A DNA stretch of 6,413 nt from Actinomycetes bacterium (GCA_023393755.1 JAEXCA010000007.1:1-6413), one strand, 5' to 3'; positions 1 to 6,413 are shown, counted from the first letter of the stretch. The notes: a model not told the origin generated them from the letters alone. Translations and numbers: made by a program.

Positions 1-639
1 TCCTCGCTGCAGATCGACTCCGCCGAGCGCGGCTTCGCCTACGCCACCGACGCGCCGCTGGACATGCGGATGGACACCGACCAGGAACTGACCGCCGCCG
101 ACCTGGTGAACACCGCCCCGGCCGCCCAACTGGCCCGTTGGCTGCGGGAGTACGGCGACGAGCAGTTCGCCGACCGGATCGCCCGGCGGATCGTCGCGGT
201 GCGCACCGAGCGGCCGATCCGGACGTCCGCCGACCTGGTCGCGATCGTGACCGACGCCATCCCGGCCGCGGCGCGGCATGCCAGGTCGGGACACCCGGCG
301 AAGCGGACCTTCCAGGCGCTGCGGATCGCGGTCAACGGCGAACTGGAGTCCCTGGCCGGGGTGCTCCCGGCCGCCCTGGACGCGCTGGGCCCCGGCGGCC
401 GGATCGCCGTGCTGGCCTACCACTCCGGCGAGGACCGGCTGGTCAAGCGCCAGTTCGCCCAGGCCTGCGCCGACCGGGTGCCGCCCGGCCTGCCGGCGGT
501 CCCCGAGGCGCTCAAGGCACCCTTCCGGCAGCTGACCAGGGGCGCCGAACGTCCCGATCCGACCGAGATCACCGAGAACCCGCGGGCGGCTTCGGCCCGG
601 TTGCGGGCCGTGGCACGCATTCAGGAGGTGGCCGCATGA
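1..639 (+). CDS. rsmH: 16S rRNA (cytosine-1402-N4)-methyltransferase RsmH, 5'-truncated
   Basis: RsmH (MraW) uses S-adenosylmethionine to methylate N4 of the 16S rRNA cytosine equivalent to E. coli C1402, tuning the ribosomal P site. The reading frame is open from base 1, so the gene starts upstream of the window. The 212 visible residues begin at the family segment SSLQIDSAERGFAY, followed by PLDMRMD, an ARRIV helix, HPAKRTFQALRIAVN (nucleotides about 292-336) and the C-terminal ENPRAASARLRA block. Compared with the family length of roughly 310-340 residues, about 100 N-terminal residues are missing, including the glycine-rich SAM-binding loop. An oddity is HSGEDR where E. coli RsmH has HSLEDR. 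The stop codon lies inside the ftsL start (ATGA), as expected for coupled genes of the dcw cluster. The identity is secure from motifs plus position; the missing 5' end prevents any comment on its start or promoter. Confidence 0.96.
   Translation, partial: SSLQIDSAERGFAYATDAPLDMRMDTDQELTAADLVNTAPAAQLARWLREYGDEQFADRIARRIVAVRTERPIRTSADLVAIVTDAIPAAARHARSGHPAKRTFQALRIAVNGELESLAGVLPAALDALGPGGRIAVLAYHSGEDRLVKRQFAQACADRVPPGLPAVPEALKAPFRQLTRGAERPDPTEITENPRAASARLRAVARIQEVAA
623..630 (+). promoter_or_regulatory. Ribosome binding site of ftsL
   Basis: AGGAGGTG is a near-perfect Shine-Dalgarno sequence. AGGAGG ends 7 nt before the ATG at 636. It lies inside the end of rsmH and decides the ftsL start against the much longer upstream open frame. 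Confidence 0.85.
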
Positions 640-1280
640 CGGCTCTGCTCGCCCCGAAGCCGGAGGGTCGCACCGGGTCCGGCGCTGCGCTGCGTCCGGT
701 GCCACCGCCGCGGCGCCAGATGCAGACCGTCGGGTTCGTCGCGGTCGTCGCCGCCGTGCTCGGCATCGGCATGGTCGGCGTGCTGCTGCTCACCACCGCG
801 CTGCAGGGCCAGGCCTTCCAGGTGCAGGCCCGGCAGCAGCAGGCGACCGCGCTGGCCAACGAGCTCTCCGACCTGGAGAGCCAGGTGATCCAGGCCCGCT
901 CCGTGCACCAGCTGGGAGTGGCCGCCCGCAAGCTGGGGATGCGTCCCAACCCGTATCCGGCCCAGCTCCGGCTGCCCGACGGCAAGGTGATCGGCGAACC
1001 CACCCGGGTCAGCGGGGGCGAGATCCCCAGCGTCCGCTACATCACCGAGGAACAGGCGGCCAAGGAACTCCAGGCCCGCCACGAGGCCGAGGCCAAGCGG
1101 AAGGCCGACGCCGAGGCGAAGAAGAAGGCGGCCGCGGAGAAGAAGGCTGAGGAAGAGGCCAAGAAGAAGGCGGAGGCCGAGGCCAAGAAGAAGGCGGCCG
1201 CGGAGAAGAAGAAGGCTGAGGCCACGCAGGCGGAGGGCAAGAAGAAGGCGGATCCGAAGAAGAAGGGAGCCGACCGGTGA
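636..1280 (+). CDS. ftsL: FtsL-like divisome protein with a Lys/Ala/Glu-rich C-terminal tail
   Basis: This 214-residue bitopic membrane protein sits where ftsL belongs, between rsmH and ftsI. FtsL pairs with FtsB/DivIC and FtsQ/DivIB and helps activate the septal synthase FtsW-FtsI. Visible order: a basic N-terminus rich in Pro and Arg (1-28), one transmembrane segment (about 32-55), a Gln/Leu-rich likely coiled coil (about 58-100) ending in AARKLGM, then LRLPDGKVIG (111-120) typical of actinobacterial FtsL. A low-complexity tail follows (about 140-214), almost entirely Ala, Lys and Glu with runs of three lysines. FtsL proteins are often only about 100-130 residues long, so the tail accounts for most of the extra length. 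With usual FtsL topology the tail would be outside the membrane, although its charge makes topology predictors uncertain. The start is fixed by the Shine-Dalgarno at 623 and the ATGA overlap with rsmH; the end overlaps ftsI by GTGA. Primary sequence is weakly conserved in this family, so the name leans on architecture and location. Confidence 0.85.
   Translation: MTALLAPKPEGRTGSGAALRPVPPPRRQMQTVGFVAVVAAVLGIGMVGVLLLTTALQGQAFQVQARQQQATALANELSDLESQVIQARSVHQLGVAARKLGMRPNPYPAQLRLPDGKVIGEPTRVSGGEIPSVRYITEEQAAKELQARHEAEAKRKADAEAKKKAAAEKKAEEEAKKKAEAEAKKKAAAEKKKAEATQAEGKKKADPKKKGADR
1110..1211 (+). repeat. Internal 36-nt direct repeat, 66-nt period, in the ftsL tail
   Basis: Two copies, at 1110-1145 and 1176-1211, encode the same 12 residues, AEAKKKAAAEKK (residues 159-170 and 181-192 of FtsL). 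They differ by a single base (GCG versus GCC for the third codon). The sequence between them and after them repeats the theme less exactly. The period is 66 nt, or 22 codons, so gain or loss of a unit would keep the frame. This looks like a coding low-complexity repeat and not a mobile or regulatory element. Confidence 0.85.
1263..1269 (+). promoter_or_regulatory. Ribosome binding site of ftsI
   Basis: AAGGGAG precedes the GTG start at 1277 with a 7-nt spacer. It lies in the final codons of ftsL and supports the GTG start and the 4-nt GTGA overlap. Confidence 0.65.
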
Positions 1281-3196
1281 CCCGGCCGCTGGACCGTTTC
1301 TTCTACGGCAAGGCGCCGAAGCGCAAGCCCGCCCGCAGGACCGCCACCAGGCCGGCCGCTGCCCGTTCCGGAGCCGCCCGTTCCAGGCGGCCGGCTCCGC
1401 AGCCCTGGCGGCAACTGCCGCTGGCCTCGTCGATGGGGCGTCTGCGGGTGATGCTGATCGCGATCGCCGTGGTGTTCTCGGTCGCCGCCGGCCGGGCCGT
1501 CCAGGTCCAGGCGGTGGACGCCGACGCGGTGGCCGCCGAGGCGGCCAAGGAGATCACCGTCACCCGCAAGCTGCCCGCCTTCCGCGGCGAGATCACCGAC
1601 CGCAACGGCGAGCCGCTGGCCTACACCGACGCGACCGTGACGGTGATCGCCGACCCGGACATGATCCGGACCAACGGCAAGTTCGACGAGCCGATGAACG
1701 ATCGCGACCGGGAGATCGCGGCCACCGCCGCGCAGCGGATCGCCGACCTGATGGTGACCCACCTCGGCGGCACGGCCGAGGACTACCTGCCACGGCTCAC
1801 CATGCCCGACAAGCGGTACTCGATCGTCGCCCGGAACGTCTCGGCCGCCGCCTACAGCCGGCTGGCGGCCGCGCTGCGCGAGGACGACCTGATCGGCCTG
1901 CACCGGGAGAGCGCGCCCACCCGCCGGTACCCGAACGGCGAGGTGGCGGCCGGCCTGGTGGGCTACGTCAACAAGGAGGGCAAGGCCTCCGCCGGACTGG
2001 AGGCGACGCTGAACTCGGTGCTGTCCGGCAAGGACGGGCTGGAGGTCTACGAGACCTCGCCGAACGGCAAGATCCCGTTGGGCGAGAGCGAACTCGTCCC
2101 GGCCGTGAACGGCCGCAAGGTGAAGCTCACGATCGACCTCGGGCTGCAGTGGCAGGCCCACCAGATCCTGGCCGACCGGGTCCGGGTGGCCGAGGCCGAC
2201 TCCGGGGTCATGATCCAGATGAACGTCAAGACCGGCGAGCTGCTGTCGTTCGCGCAGTTCCCCTCCTTCGACCCGGCCGACTACGGCTCCTACGACATCG
2301 ACGACCTGGGCAACAAGGCGATCTCCGAGGTCTACGAGCCGGGCAGCGTGCAGAAGGTGCTGACCTTCGCCGCCCTGCTCGACTCCGGCACCATCCGTCC
2401 CACCGACATCGTCGAGGTGCCGGGCAGGATCAAGTCGGGCAGCAGCTGGGTGGCCGACGCCTGGGACCACGGCACCGAGACCTACTACGCCCGCGGCGTC
2501 CTGGCCAAGTCGTCGAACATCGGCACCATCATCCTGGCCCGCAAGATGAAGAAGGCGGATCTGCAGGCCTACCTGAAGTCCTTCGGGCTCGGATCCAAGA
2601 CCGGGGTCGGCCTGCCGGGCGAATCCGCCGGCATCCTGCCCGGCCCTGACATGCCCGACTACTCCCGCGACGGCCTGGCCTTCGGCGGCAGCGCGGTGGC
2701 GGTCACCGCCCTGCAGGAGGCGGCGGCGGTGGCCAGCGTGGTCAACGGCGGCATCTACAACCCGCCCCGGCTGATCGCCTCGACGGTCAACGCCGACGGC
2801 GTGGAGGAGGAGTACCCGGCCGGCGAGCCGCGCCGGGTGATCTCGCCCGAGGCCTCCAAGGAGGTCGTGTCGATGATGGAGGCGATGGTCACCAACAACG
2901 CCGCGGGCACCTTCGTGGTGGACGGCTACCGCACCGGGGCGAAGACCGGCACCTCGCAGAAGATCGACCCCAAGACCGGCCGGCGCGGGGCGGGCATCGT
3001 CGGCTCGACGATCGGCGTCGGCCCGGTGGAGGATCCGCAGATCCTCACCTACGTGGTGATCGACAACCCGAAGCGGGGCTCCTTCGGTGGTAGCGTGGCC
3101 GGCCCGGCCTACCAGGACGGCATGCAGGTCGCGCTCGCCCTGTATGGTGTGCCACCGTCGACCTCCAAGCCGCCCAAGCTCCCGGTGGCACCCTGA
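1277..3196 (+). CDS. ftsI: Septal peptidoglycan transpeptidase FtsI (class B penicillin-binding protein)
   Basis: This 639-residue class B penicillin-binding protein cross-links septal peptidoglycan as the partner of the glycosyltransferase FtsW. It is also called PbpB in actinobacteria. An unusually basic Arg/Pro/Ala cytoplasmic leader (about 1-52) is followed by one membrane anchor (about 56-76), then the dimerisation/pedestal domain opening with RGEITDRNGEPLA (103-115), and then the transpeptidase domain (about 305-622). All three catalytic motifs are intact: SxxK as S357-V-Q-K360 in EPGSVQK, SxN as S412-S-N414, and KTGT at 556-559. No PASTA repeats follow; the protein ends in a short Pro-rich tail. 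The length is normal for the family (the mycobacterial homologue is near 680). The GTG start is set by AAGGGAG and the overlap with ftsL. Genomic position argues for FtsI over an elongation-type class B protein. Expressed with ftsL upstream, its divisome partner. Confidence 0.96.
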   Translation: MTRPLDRFFYGKAPKRKPARRTATRPAAARSGAARSRRPAPQPWRQLPLASSMGRLRVMLIAIAVVFSVAAGRAVQVQAVDADAVAAEAAKEITVTRKLPAFRGEITDRNGEPLAYTDATVTVIADPDMIRTNGKFDEPMNDRDREIAATAAQRIADLMVTHLGGTAEDYLPRLTMPDKRYSIVARNVSAAAYSRLAAALREDDLIGLHRESAPTRRYPNGEVAAGLVGYVNKEGKASAGLEATLNSVLSGKDGLEVYETSPNGKIPLGESELVPAVNGRKVKLTIDLGLQWQAHQILADRVRVAEADSGVMIQMNVKTGELLSFAQFPSFDPADYGSYDIDDLGNKAISEVYEPGSVQKVLTFAALLDSGTIRPTDIVEVPGRIKSGSSWVADAWDHGTETYYARGVLAKSSNIGTIILARKMKKADLQAYLKSFGLGSKTGVGLPGESAGILPGPDMPDYSRDGLAFGGSAVAVTALQEAAAVASVVNGGIYNPPRLIASTVNADGVEEEYPAGEPRRVISPEASKEVVSMMEAMVTNNAAGTFVVDGYRTGAKTGTSQKIDPKTGRRGAGIVGSTIGVGPVEDPQILTYVVIDNPKRGSFGGSVAGPAYQDGMQVALALYGVPPSTSKPPKLPVAP

Positions 3197-3200
3197 GGAG
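3195..3200 (+). promoter_or_regulatory. Ribosome binding site of murE
   Basis: GAGGAG lies 8 nt before the ATG at 3209. It begins within the ftsI stop codon, so ribosomes ending ftsI are well placed to restart on murE across the 12-nt gap. No promoter is visible in that gap. Confidence 0.75.
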
Positions 3201-3208
3201 TCTGACCG

Positions 3209-4768
3209 ATGCCCGACGCGACCAGCCAGCCCCGTCCGACCCGGACGGGGTCGCTGGCGTTGGGCGAACTGCTGGCAACGCCCACCGAGCCCGTCGAGGG
3301 GGCGTCGACCCCGATCAGCGGGGTTGCCCTGGACTCGCGGCGGGTGTGCCCCGGTGACCTCTACGTCGCGCTGCCCGGACAGCTCACCCACGGCGCCCGG
3401 TTCGCCGCGGTCGCGGTCCAGGCCGGTGCCGCGGCGATCCTGACCGACCCGGCCGGTGCCGCGCTGCTGGCCGACGAGCCGGGGGTTCCGGTGGCGGTGA
3501 TGGCCGCCCCCCGCGTCGAGCTGGCCCGGCTGGCCGCGGCGGTCTACGGCCGGCCCAGCGAGGCCCTGCTCATGCTGGGCATCACCGGCACCGCCGGCAA
3601 GACCAGCACCGCCTTCCTGATCGAGGCCGGGCTGACCGCGGCCGGCCTGACCGCGGGGACGATCGGCACCATCGGCTTCCGGCTGCGCGGGGAGCCGCTC
3701 CCGGCCGTCCGCTCCACGGTCACCACCCCCGAGTCGCCCGACCTGCAGGCGCTGCTGGCGGTGATGCGGGAGCGCGGCGCCGAGGCGGTGGCGATGGAGG
3801 TCTCCTCCCACGCGCTGGCGTTGCACCGGGTGGACGCGATCACCTTCGACGTCGCCGGCTTCACCAACCTGGGTCACGACCACCTGGACTTCCACCACGA
3901 CCAGGAGAGCTACTTCCAGGCCAAGGCCGCGCTCTTCCGGAACGGACGCAGCCGGCGGGCGGTGGTCAACGCCGACGATCCCTGGGGACGCCGGCTGGTC
4001 GCCGAGCTGCGCTCCGAAGCGGCTGCGCAGGTGGTGACCACCGGCGGTGCGGAGGCCGACTACCGGATCCTCGCCCAGCAGCCGCAGGACGACGGCAGCC
4101 GCCGGGTGCGGCTGGCGACCCCGTCCGGCGAGCAGGAGTTCACCCTGGGCCTGGTGGGGGAGTTCAACCTGTTCAACGCGCTCACTGCCGCCGCCATGCT
4201 GGACCAGGCCGGGATCGACCTCGGGGCGGCCCTGGCCGGGTTCGCGACCGCGTCCATCCCGGGCCGGATGCAGCGGGTGCCGCTGCCCGGCGCGGCGCCG
4301 AACGTGGTGGTCGACTTCGCCCACACCCCCGAAGCGGTGACCGCCGCGCTGGCCGCGCTGCCGGAGGGCCGGACCACCGTCGTGCTGGGCTGCGGCGGGG
4401 ACCGGGACGCCGCCAAGCGGGAACCGATGGGCGCCGCCGCCGCCGACGGCGCGGACGTGGTGGTGGTGACCGACGACAATCCCCGCAGCGAGGATCCGGC
4501 CGCGATCCGGGCCGCGGTGCTGGCCGGCGCCCGGCGCCGGGCCGCCGTGACCGGGGCCGAGGTGCTGGACGGCGGCGACCGCCGGACGGCGATCCGGCTG
4601 GCGCTGGGCCAGGCCGGCCCGGGGGAGTGGGTCGCCATCCTCGGCAAGGGCCACGAGCGCGGCCAGGAGGTCGCCGGGATGATCACCTCGTTCGACGACG
4701 TCGCGGTAGTGGCCGAGACCTGGCAGGCGCTGCAGCCGGGCCCGGGGGGTGCCGGATGGACGGCCTGA
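3209..4768 (+). CDS. murE: UDP-MurNAc-tripeptide synthetase MurE, probably diaminopimelate-adding
   Basis: This 519-residue cytoplasmic Mur ligase uses ATP to add the third stem-peptide residue to UDP-MurNAc-L-Ala-D-Glu. The N-terminal UDP-binding domain carries DSRRVCPGDLYVALPG (42-57). The central ATPase domain has the P-loop GITGTAGKTST (124-134), TTPESPDL (172-179), EVSSHAL (197-203), NLGHDHLDFH (220-229), and a lysine at 239 in YFQAKA that matches the carbamylated Mg-binding lysine of the family. The C-terminal domain shows GCGGDRD (394-400), DNPR (423-426) and GKGHE (479-483). DNPR is the signature of diaminopimelate-adding MurE; Lys-adding enzymes differ there. Whether the isomer is meso- or LL-diaminopimelate cannot be read from this. 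The length is usual. The start is the ATG 8 nt after GAGGAG. The 3' end overlaps murF by 13 nt. A GC-rich inverted repeat lies in codons 6-17. Confidence 0.96.
   Translation: MPDATSQPRPTRTGSLALGELLATPTEPVEGASTPISGVALDSRRVCPGDLYVALPGQLTHGARFAAVAVQAGAAAILTDPAGAALLADEPGVPVAVMAAPRVELARLAAAVYGRPSEALLMLGITGTAGKTSTAFLIEAGLTAAGLTAGTIGTIGFRLRGEPLPAVRSTVTTPESPDLQALLAVMRERGAEAVAMEVSSHALALHRVDAITFDVAGFTNLGHDHLDFHHDQESYFQAKAALFRNGRSRRAVVNADDPWGRRLVAELRSEAAAQVVTTGGAEADYRILAQQPQDDGSRRVRLATPSGEQEFTLGLVGEFNLFNALTAAAMLDQAGIDLGAALAGFATASIPGRMQRVPLPGAAPNVVVDFAHTPEAVTAALAALPEGRTTVVLGCGGDRDAAKREPMGAAAADGADVVVVTDDNPRSEDPAAIRAAVLAGARRRAAVTGAEVLDGGDRRTAIRLALGQAGPGEWVAILGKGHERGQEVAGMITSFDDVAVVAETWQALQPGPGGAGWTA
3226..3257 (+). 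other. GC-rich inverted repeat just inside murE
   Basis: CCCCGTCCG (3230-3238) and CGGACGGGG (3242-3250) are perfect reverse complements around a 3-nt loop. Beyond a 3-nt bulge the stem can resume as CCAG (3226-3229) with CTGG (3254-3257). No T-run follows, so it is not an intrinsic terminator. The pairing is plain in the sequence; any role is unknown, and chance is quite possible at this GC content. Confidence 0.5.
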
Positions 4769-6168
4769 CCGTTGCGGAACTGGCCGGGTTGACCGGCGCG
4801 CGGCCGTCCGGCGACCCCGGGGTCGTCCTCGGCCCGGACGTGGTCATCGACTCCCGCCGCGCCACGCCCGGTTCGCTGTTCGTCGCCCTGCCCGGGGAGC
4901 GGGCGGACGGCCACGACTTCGCCGGGTCGGCGGTGGAACGCGGTGCGGCGGCCGTCCTGGTCACCCGCGAACTCGACCTGGGCGTTCCCCAGCTGCTGGT
5001 GCCGGACGCCCTGGCCGGCCTGACCGCGCTGGCCACCGCGCTGGTCGCCCGGGCCAGGAGGAGCGGCCTGCGGGTGGTCGGCATCACCGGCTCCTCCGGC
5101 AAGACCAGCACCAAGGATCTGGTGGCCGCGGTGCTGCGCGCGTCCGGACCGGTGGTCGCGCCGGTCGGCTCGTTCAACAACGAGGTCGGGGTGCCGCTCA
5201 CCGCCACCCGGGTGGACGCCGGCACCCGCTACCTGGTCTCCGAGATGGGCGCCCGGGCGCTGGGCGACGTGGCGGCGCTGTGCCGGATCACCCCGCCCGA
5301 CGTCGGCGCGGTGCTCAACGTCGGCCACGCCCACGTTGGCGAGTTCGGCTCGGTGGAGGCGATCGCCCGGGCCAAGGGCGAACTGGTCGAGGCCCTCGGC
5401 CCCGGCGGCTGGGCGGTGCTCAACGCCGAGGATCCGCGCGTCGCCGCCATGGCCACCAGGACGACGGCGCGGCTGGCGAGCTTCGGGGTCACCGGACGCC
5501 CCGACCGCGGCGACCTCAGGGTCTGGGCCGAGGAGCGCGAGGCGGATCGGCTGCAGCGCCACCGGTTCCTGCTGTGCACCGACGCCGGCCGGGCGCCGGT
5601 GTCGCTGAAGGTGGCCGGAGCCCACCAGGTCGGCAACGCGCTGGCGGCGGCGGCGGTGGGCCTCGCCCTCGGGCTGGAGCCGGCCGTGGTCGCCGGGGCG
5701 CTCAGCGCGGCCGAGCCCGCCTCCCGCTGGCGGATGGAGCTCACCGAACGCGCCGACGGCCTGCTGGTGGTCAACGACGCCTACAACGCCAACCCGGATT
5801 CGATGGCGGCGGCGCTGCGGTCGCTGGCCGGCCTGCGCCGTCCCGGGGGCCGGTTGATCGCGGTGCTGGGAGACATGCTGGAGCTGGGCCCGTCCGCGGC
5901 CGCCGAGCATCTCGCGGTCGGCCGGCTGGCCGCCGAACTCGGGGTCGAGGAGCTGCTGACCGTCGGCGAGTACGCCGACACCGTGGCCGAGGGGGCCCGC
6001 AGCCGGGGCGCTCTGGCCACCGCGGTGGCCGATCGTACCGCCGCCGTGCAACGGCTGCACGACCTCGTTTCACCGTCCGACGTCGTTCTGGTGAAGGCGT
6101 CGCGAGGGCTAGCGTTGGAATCCGTGGCCGAGCGACTGCTGGCCGAAGGGGGAGGCCGGGAGGCATGA
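4756..6168 (+). CDS. murF: UDP-MurNAc-tripeptide:D-Ala-D-Ala ligase MurF
   Basis: This 470-residue cytoplasmic Mur ligase adds D-Ala-D-Ala to UDP-MurNAc-tripeptide, completing the pentapeptide that MraY uses. The N-terminal domain has IDSRRATPGSLFVALPG (31-47), visibly similar to the matching part of MurE, as expected for Mur ligase paralogues. The ATPase domain has the P-loop GITGSSGKTSTK (109-120), SFNNEVGVPLT (139-149), SEMGAR (162-167) and NVGHAHVGEFGS (188-199). The C-terminal domain has NDAYNANPDSM (340-350), LGDMLELG (371-378) and VLVKASRGLALE (444-455). The length fits the family. The ATG at 4756 is preferred because the N-terminal domain starts right there; the frame is open further upstream, but only as a shadow of murE. 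The ribosome binding site is weak (GGGGGTG, 4744-4750), and the 13-nt overlap with murE suggests translational coupling. The stop overlaps the mraY start by ATGA. Confidence 0.96.
   Translation: MDGLTVAELAGLTGARPSGDPGVVLGPDVVIDSRRATPGSLFVALPGERADGHDFAGSAVERGAAAVLVTRELDLGVPQLLVPDALAGLTALATALVARARRSGLRVVGITGSSGKTSTKDLVAAVLRASGPVVAPVGSFNNEVGVPLTATRVDAGTRYLVSEMGARALGDVAALCRITPPDVGAVLNVGHAHVGEFGSVEAIARAKGELVEALGPGGWAVLNAEDPRVAAMATRTTARLASFGVTGRPDRGDLRVWAEEREADRLQRHRFLLCTDAGRAPVSLKVAGAHQVGNALAAAAVGLALGLEPAVVAGALSAAEPASRWRMELTERADGLLVVNDAYNANPDSMAAALRSLAGLRRPGGRLIAVLGDMLELGPSAAAEHLAVGRLAAELGVEELLTVGEYADTVAEGARSRGALATAVADRTAAVQRLHDLVSPSDVVLVKASRGLALESVAERLLAEGGGREA
6146..6155 (+). promoter_or_regulatory. 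Ribosome binding site of mraY
   Basis: AAGGGGGAGG precedes the ATG at 6165 with a 9-nt spacer, inside the end of murF. A second purine run, GGGAGG at 6158-6163, is only 1 nt from the start and is too close to act as the main site. Confidence 0.7.
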
Positions 6169-6413
6169 GAACCGTCCTGTTCGCCGGTGCCGTCGCCCTG
6201 CTGGTGACGCTCCTCGGCACCCGGTACATGATCCGGTTCCTGGTCAGCCGCCAGTACGGCCAGTTCATCCGCGACGACGGCCCGACCACCCACCACACCA
6301 AGCGTGGCACCCCGACCATGGGCGGGATCGTGATCATCAGTGCCACCGTTATCGGCTACGCGGTGGCGCACCTGATCACCTGGTCACCGCCTTCCGCAAG
6401 CGCCCTGCTGGTG
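6165..6413 (+). CDS. mraY: Phospho-N-acetylmuramoyl-pentapeptide transferase MraY, 3'-truncated
   Basis: MraY is a polytopic membrane enzyme that transfers phospho-MurNAc-pentapeptide from UDP to undecaprenyl phosphate, forming lipid I. Only the first 83 residues are in the window; the frame is open to the right edge and no stop is reached. Visible are a first hydrophobic segment (about 3-19), the conserved cytoplasmic motif IRDDGPTTHHTKRGTPTMGG (35-54), and the start of a second membrane segment (about 55-72). That motif is diagnostic for the MraY family against other polyprenyl-phosphate transferases such as WecA. The catalytic Asp pair and later motifs lie beyond the window. The ATG at 6165 overlaps the murF stop and has a good ribosome binding site. 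The next methionine (residue 22) would remove the first membrane segment, so it is not a credible start. In other genomes murD and ftsW usually follow. Confidence 0.95.
   Translation, partial: MRTVLFAGAVALLVTLLGTRYMIRFLVSRQYGQFIRDDGPTTHHTKRGTPTMGGIVIISATVIGYAVAHLITWSPPSASALLV

Noticed and set aside
138..635. Upstream extension of the ftsL frame through rsmH
   Set aside because: The translation is an Arg/Pro/Gly-rich shadow of rsmH; the strong Shine-Dalgarno at 623 and the ATGA junction mark the start at 636.
1110..1211. Repeat in the ftsL tail as a CRISPR-like or mobile-element repeat
   Set aside because: There are only two clear copies, the sequence between them is similar to the repeat itself, and the frame codes throughout; it is a coding low-complexity repeat.
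2149..2649. A 166-codon plus-strand frame inside ftsI
   Set aside because: It is an out-of-frame Arg/Pro/Gly-rich shadow of the transpeptidase domain, without a ribosome binding site or domain.
3144..3192. Small palindromes (TGGTG..CCACC at 3144-3155 and GGTGGCACC at 3184-3192) near the end of ftsI as a possible terminator
   Set aside because: The stems are only 4-5 bp with tiny loops, lie in coding sequence and have no T-run; transcription very likely continues into murE.
1037..4654. A 1205-codon open frame on the minus strand, antisense to the ftsL tail, ftsI and murE
   Set aside because: It reads as low-complexity Gly/Arg/His/Gln/Asp-rich protein with no recognisable domain and runs across three well-supported genes. 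Long antisense frames are a normal by-product of extreme GC bias at third codon positions.
4627..4755. Upstream extension of the murF frame into murE
   Set aside because: It adds an Arg/Gly-rich segment with no Mur ligase homology; the family N-terminal domain begins at the ATG at 4756.
4060..6060. A 666-codon open frame on the minus strand, antisense to murE and murF
   Set aside because: Same GC-bias artefact: no domain, biased composition, and fully opposite two genes with intact family motifs.

Overview
This window is a tightly packed, single-strand piece of the dcw (division and cell wall) gene cluster of a very GC-rich bacterium, almost certainly an actinobacterium. Nearly all codon third positions are G or C. 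The gene order (rsmH, ftsL, ftsI, murE, murF, mraY) is the canonical one. Lineage clues are an FtsI with a long basic Arg/Pro/Ala cytoplasmic leader, an FtsL with an 'AxKLGM...LRLPDGKVIG' segment, and an MraY N-terminus of actinobacterial type. A Propionibacteriaceae-like or related source is a guess; the sequence alone does not settle it.

Layout: the 3' two thirds of rsmH (1-639, cut by the left edge) overlaps ftsL (636-1280) by ATGA. ftsL overlaps ftsI (1277-3196) by GTGA. After a 12-nt gap with a clear ribosome binding site comes murE (3209-4768), which overlaps murF (4756-6168) by 13 nt. murF overlaps mraY (6165 to the right edge, truncated) by ATGA. There is no intergenic region longer than 12 nt, and I see no promoter, intrinsic terminator, RNA gene, mobile element or CRISPR array. 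The genes are most simply read as one translationally coupled operon whose promoter lies upstream of the window.

How they work together: MurE and MurF add the third residue and the D-Ala-D-Ala dipeptide to UDP-MurNAc-peptide in the cytoplasm. MraY transfers the finished phospho-MurNAc-pentapeptide to undecaprenyl phosphate at the membrane. FtsI cross-links the new septal peptidoglycan outside the membrane, and FtsL is part of the divisome complex that activates septal synthesis. RsmH methylates 16S rRNA and is a customary passenger at the head of this cluster.

The window is mostly ordinary core genome. The one clearly non-generic element is the C-terminal tail of FtsL: about 75 residues made almost only of Lys, Ala and Glu, encoded by a purine-rich stretch holding a 36-nt near-perfect repeat at a 66-nt interval. 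A GC-rich hairpin just inside the murE start is a weaker curiosity. I found no convincing undescribed system.
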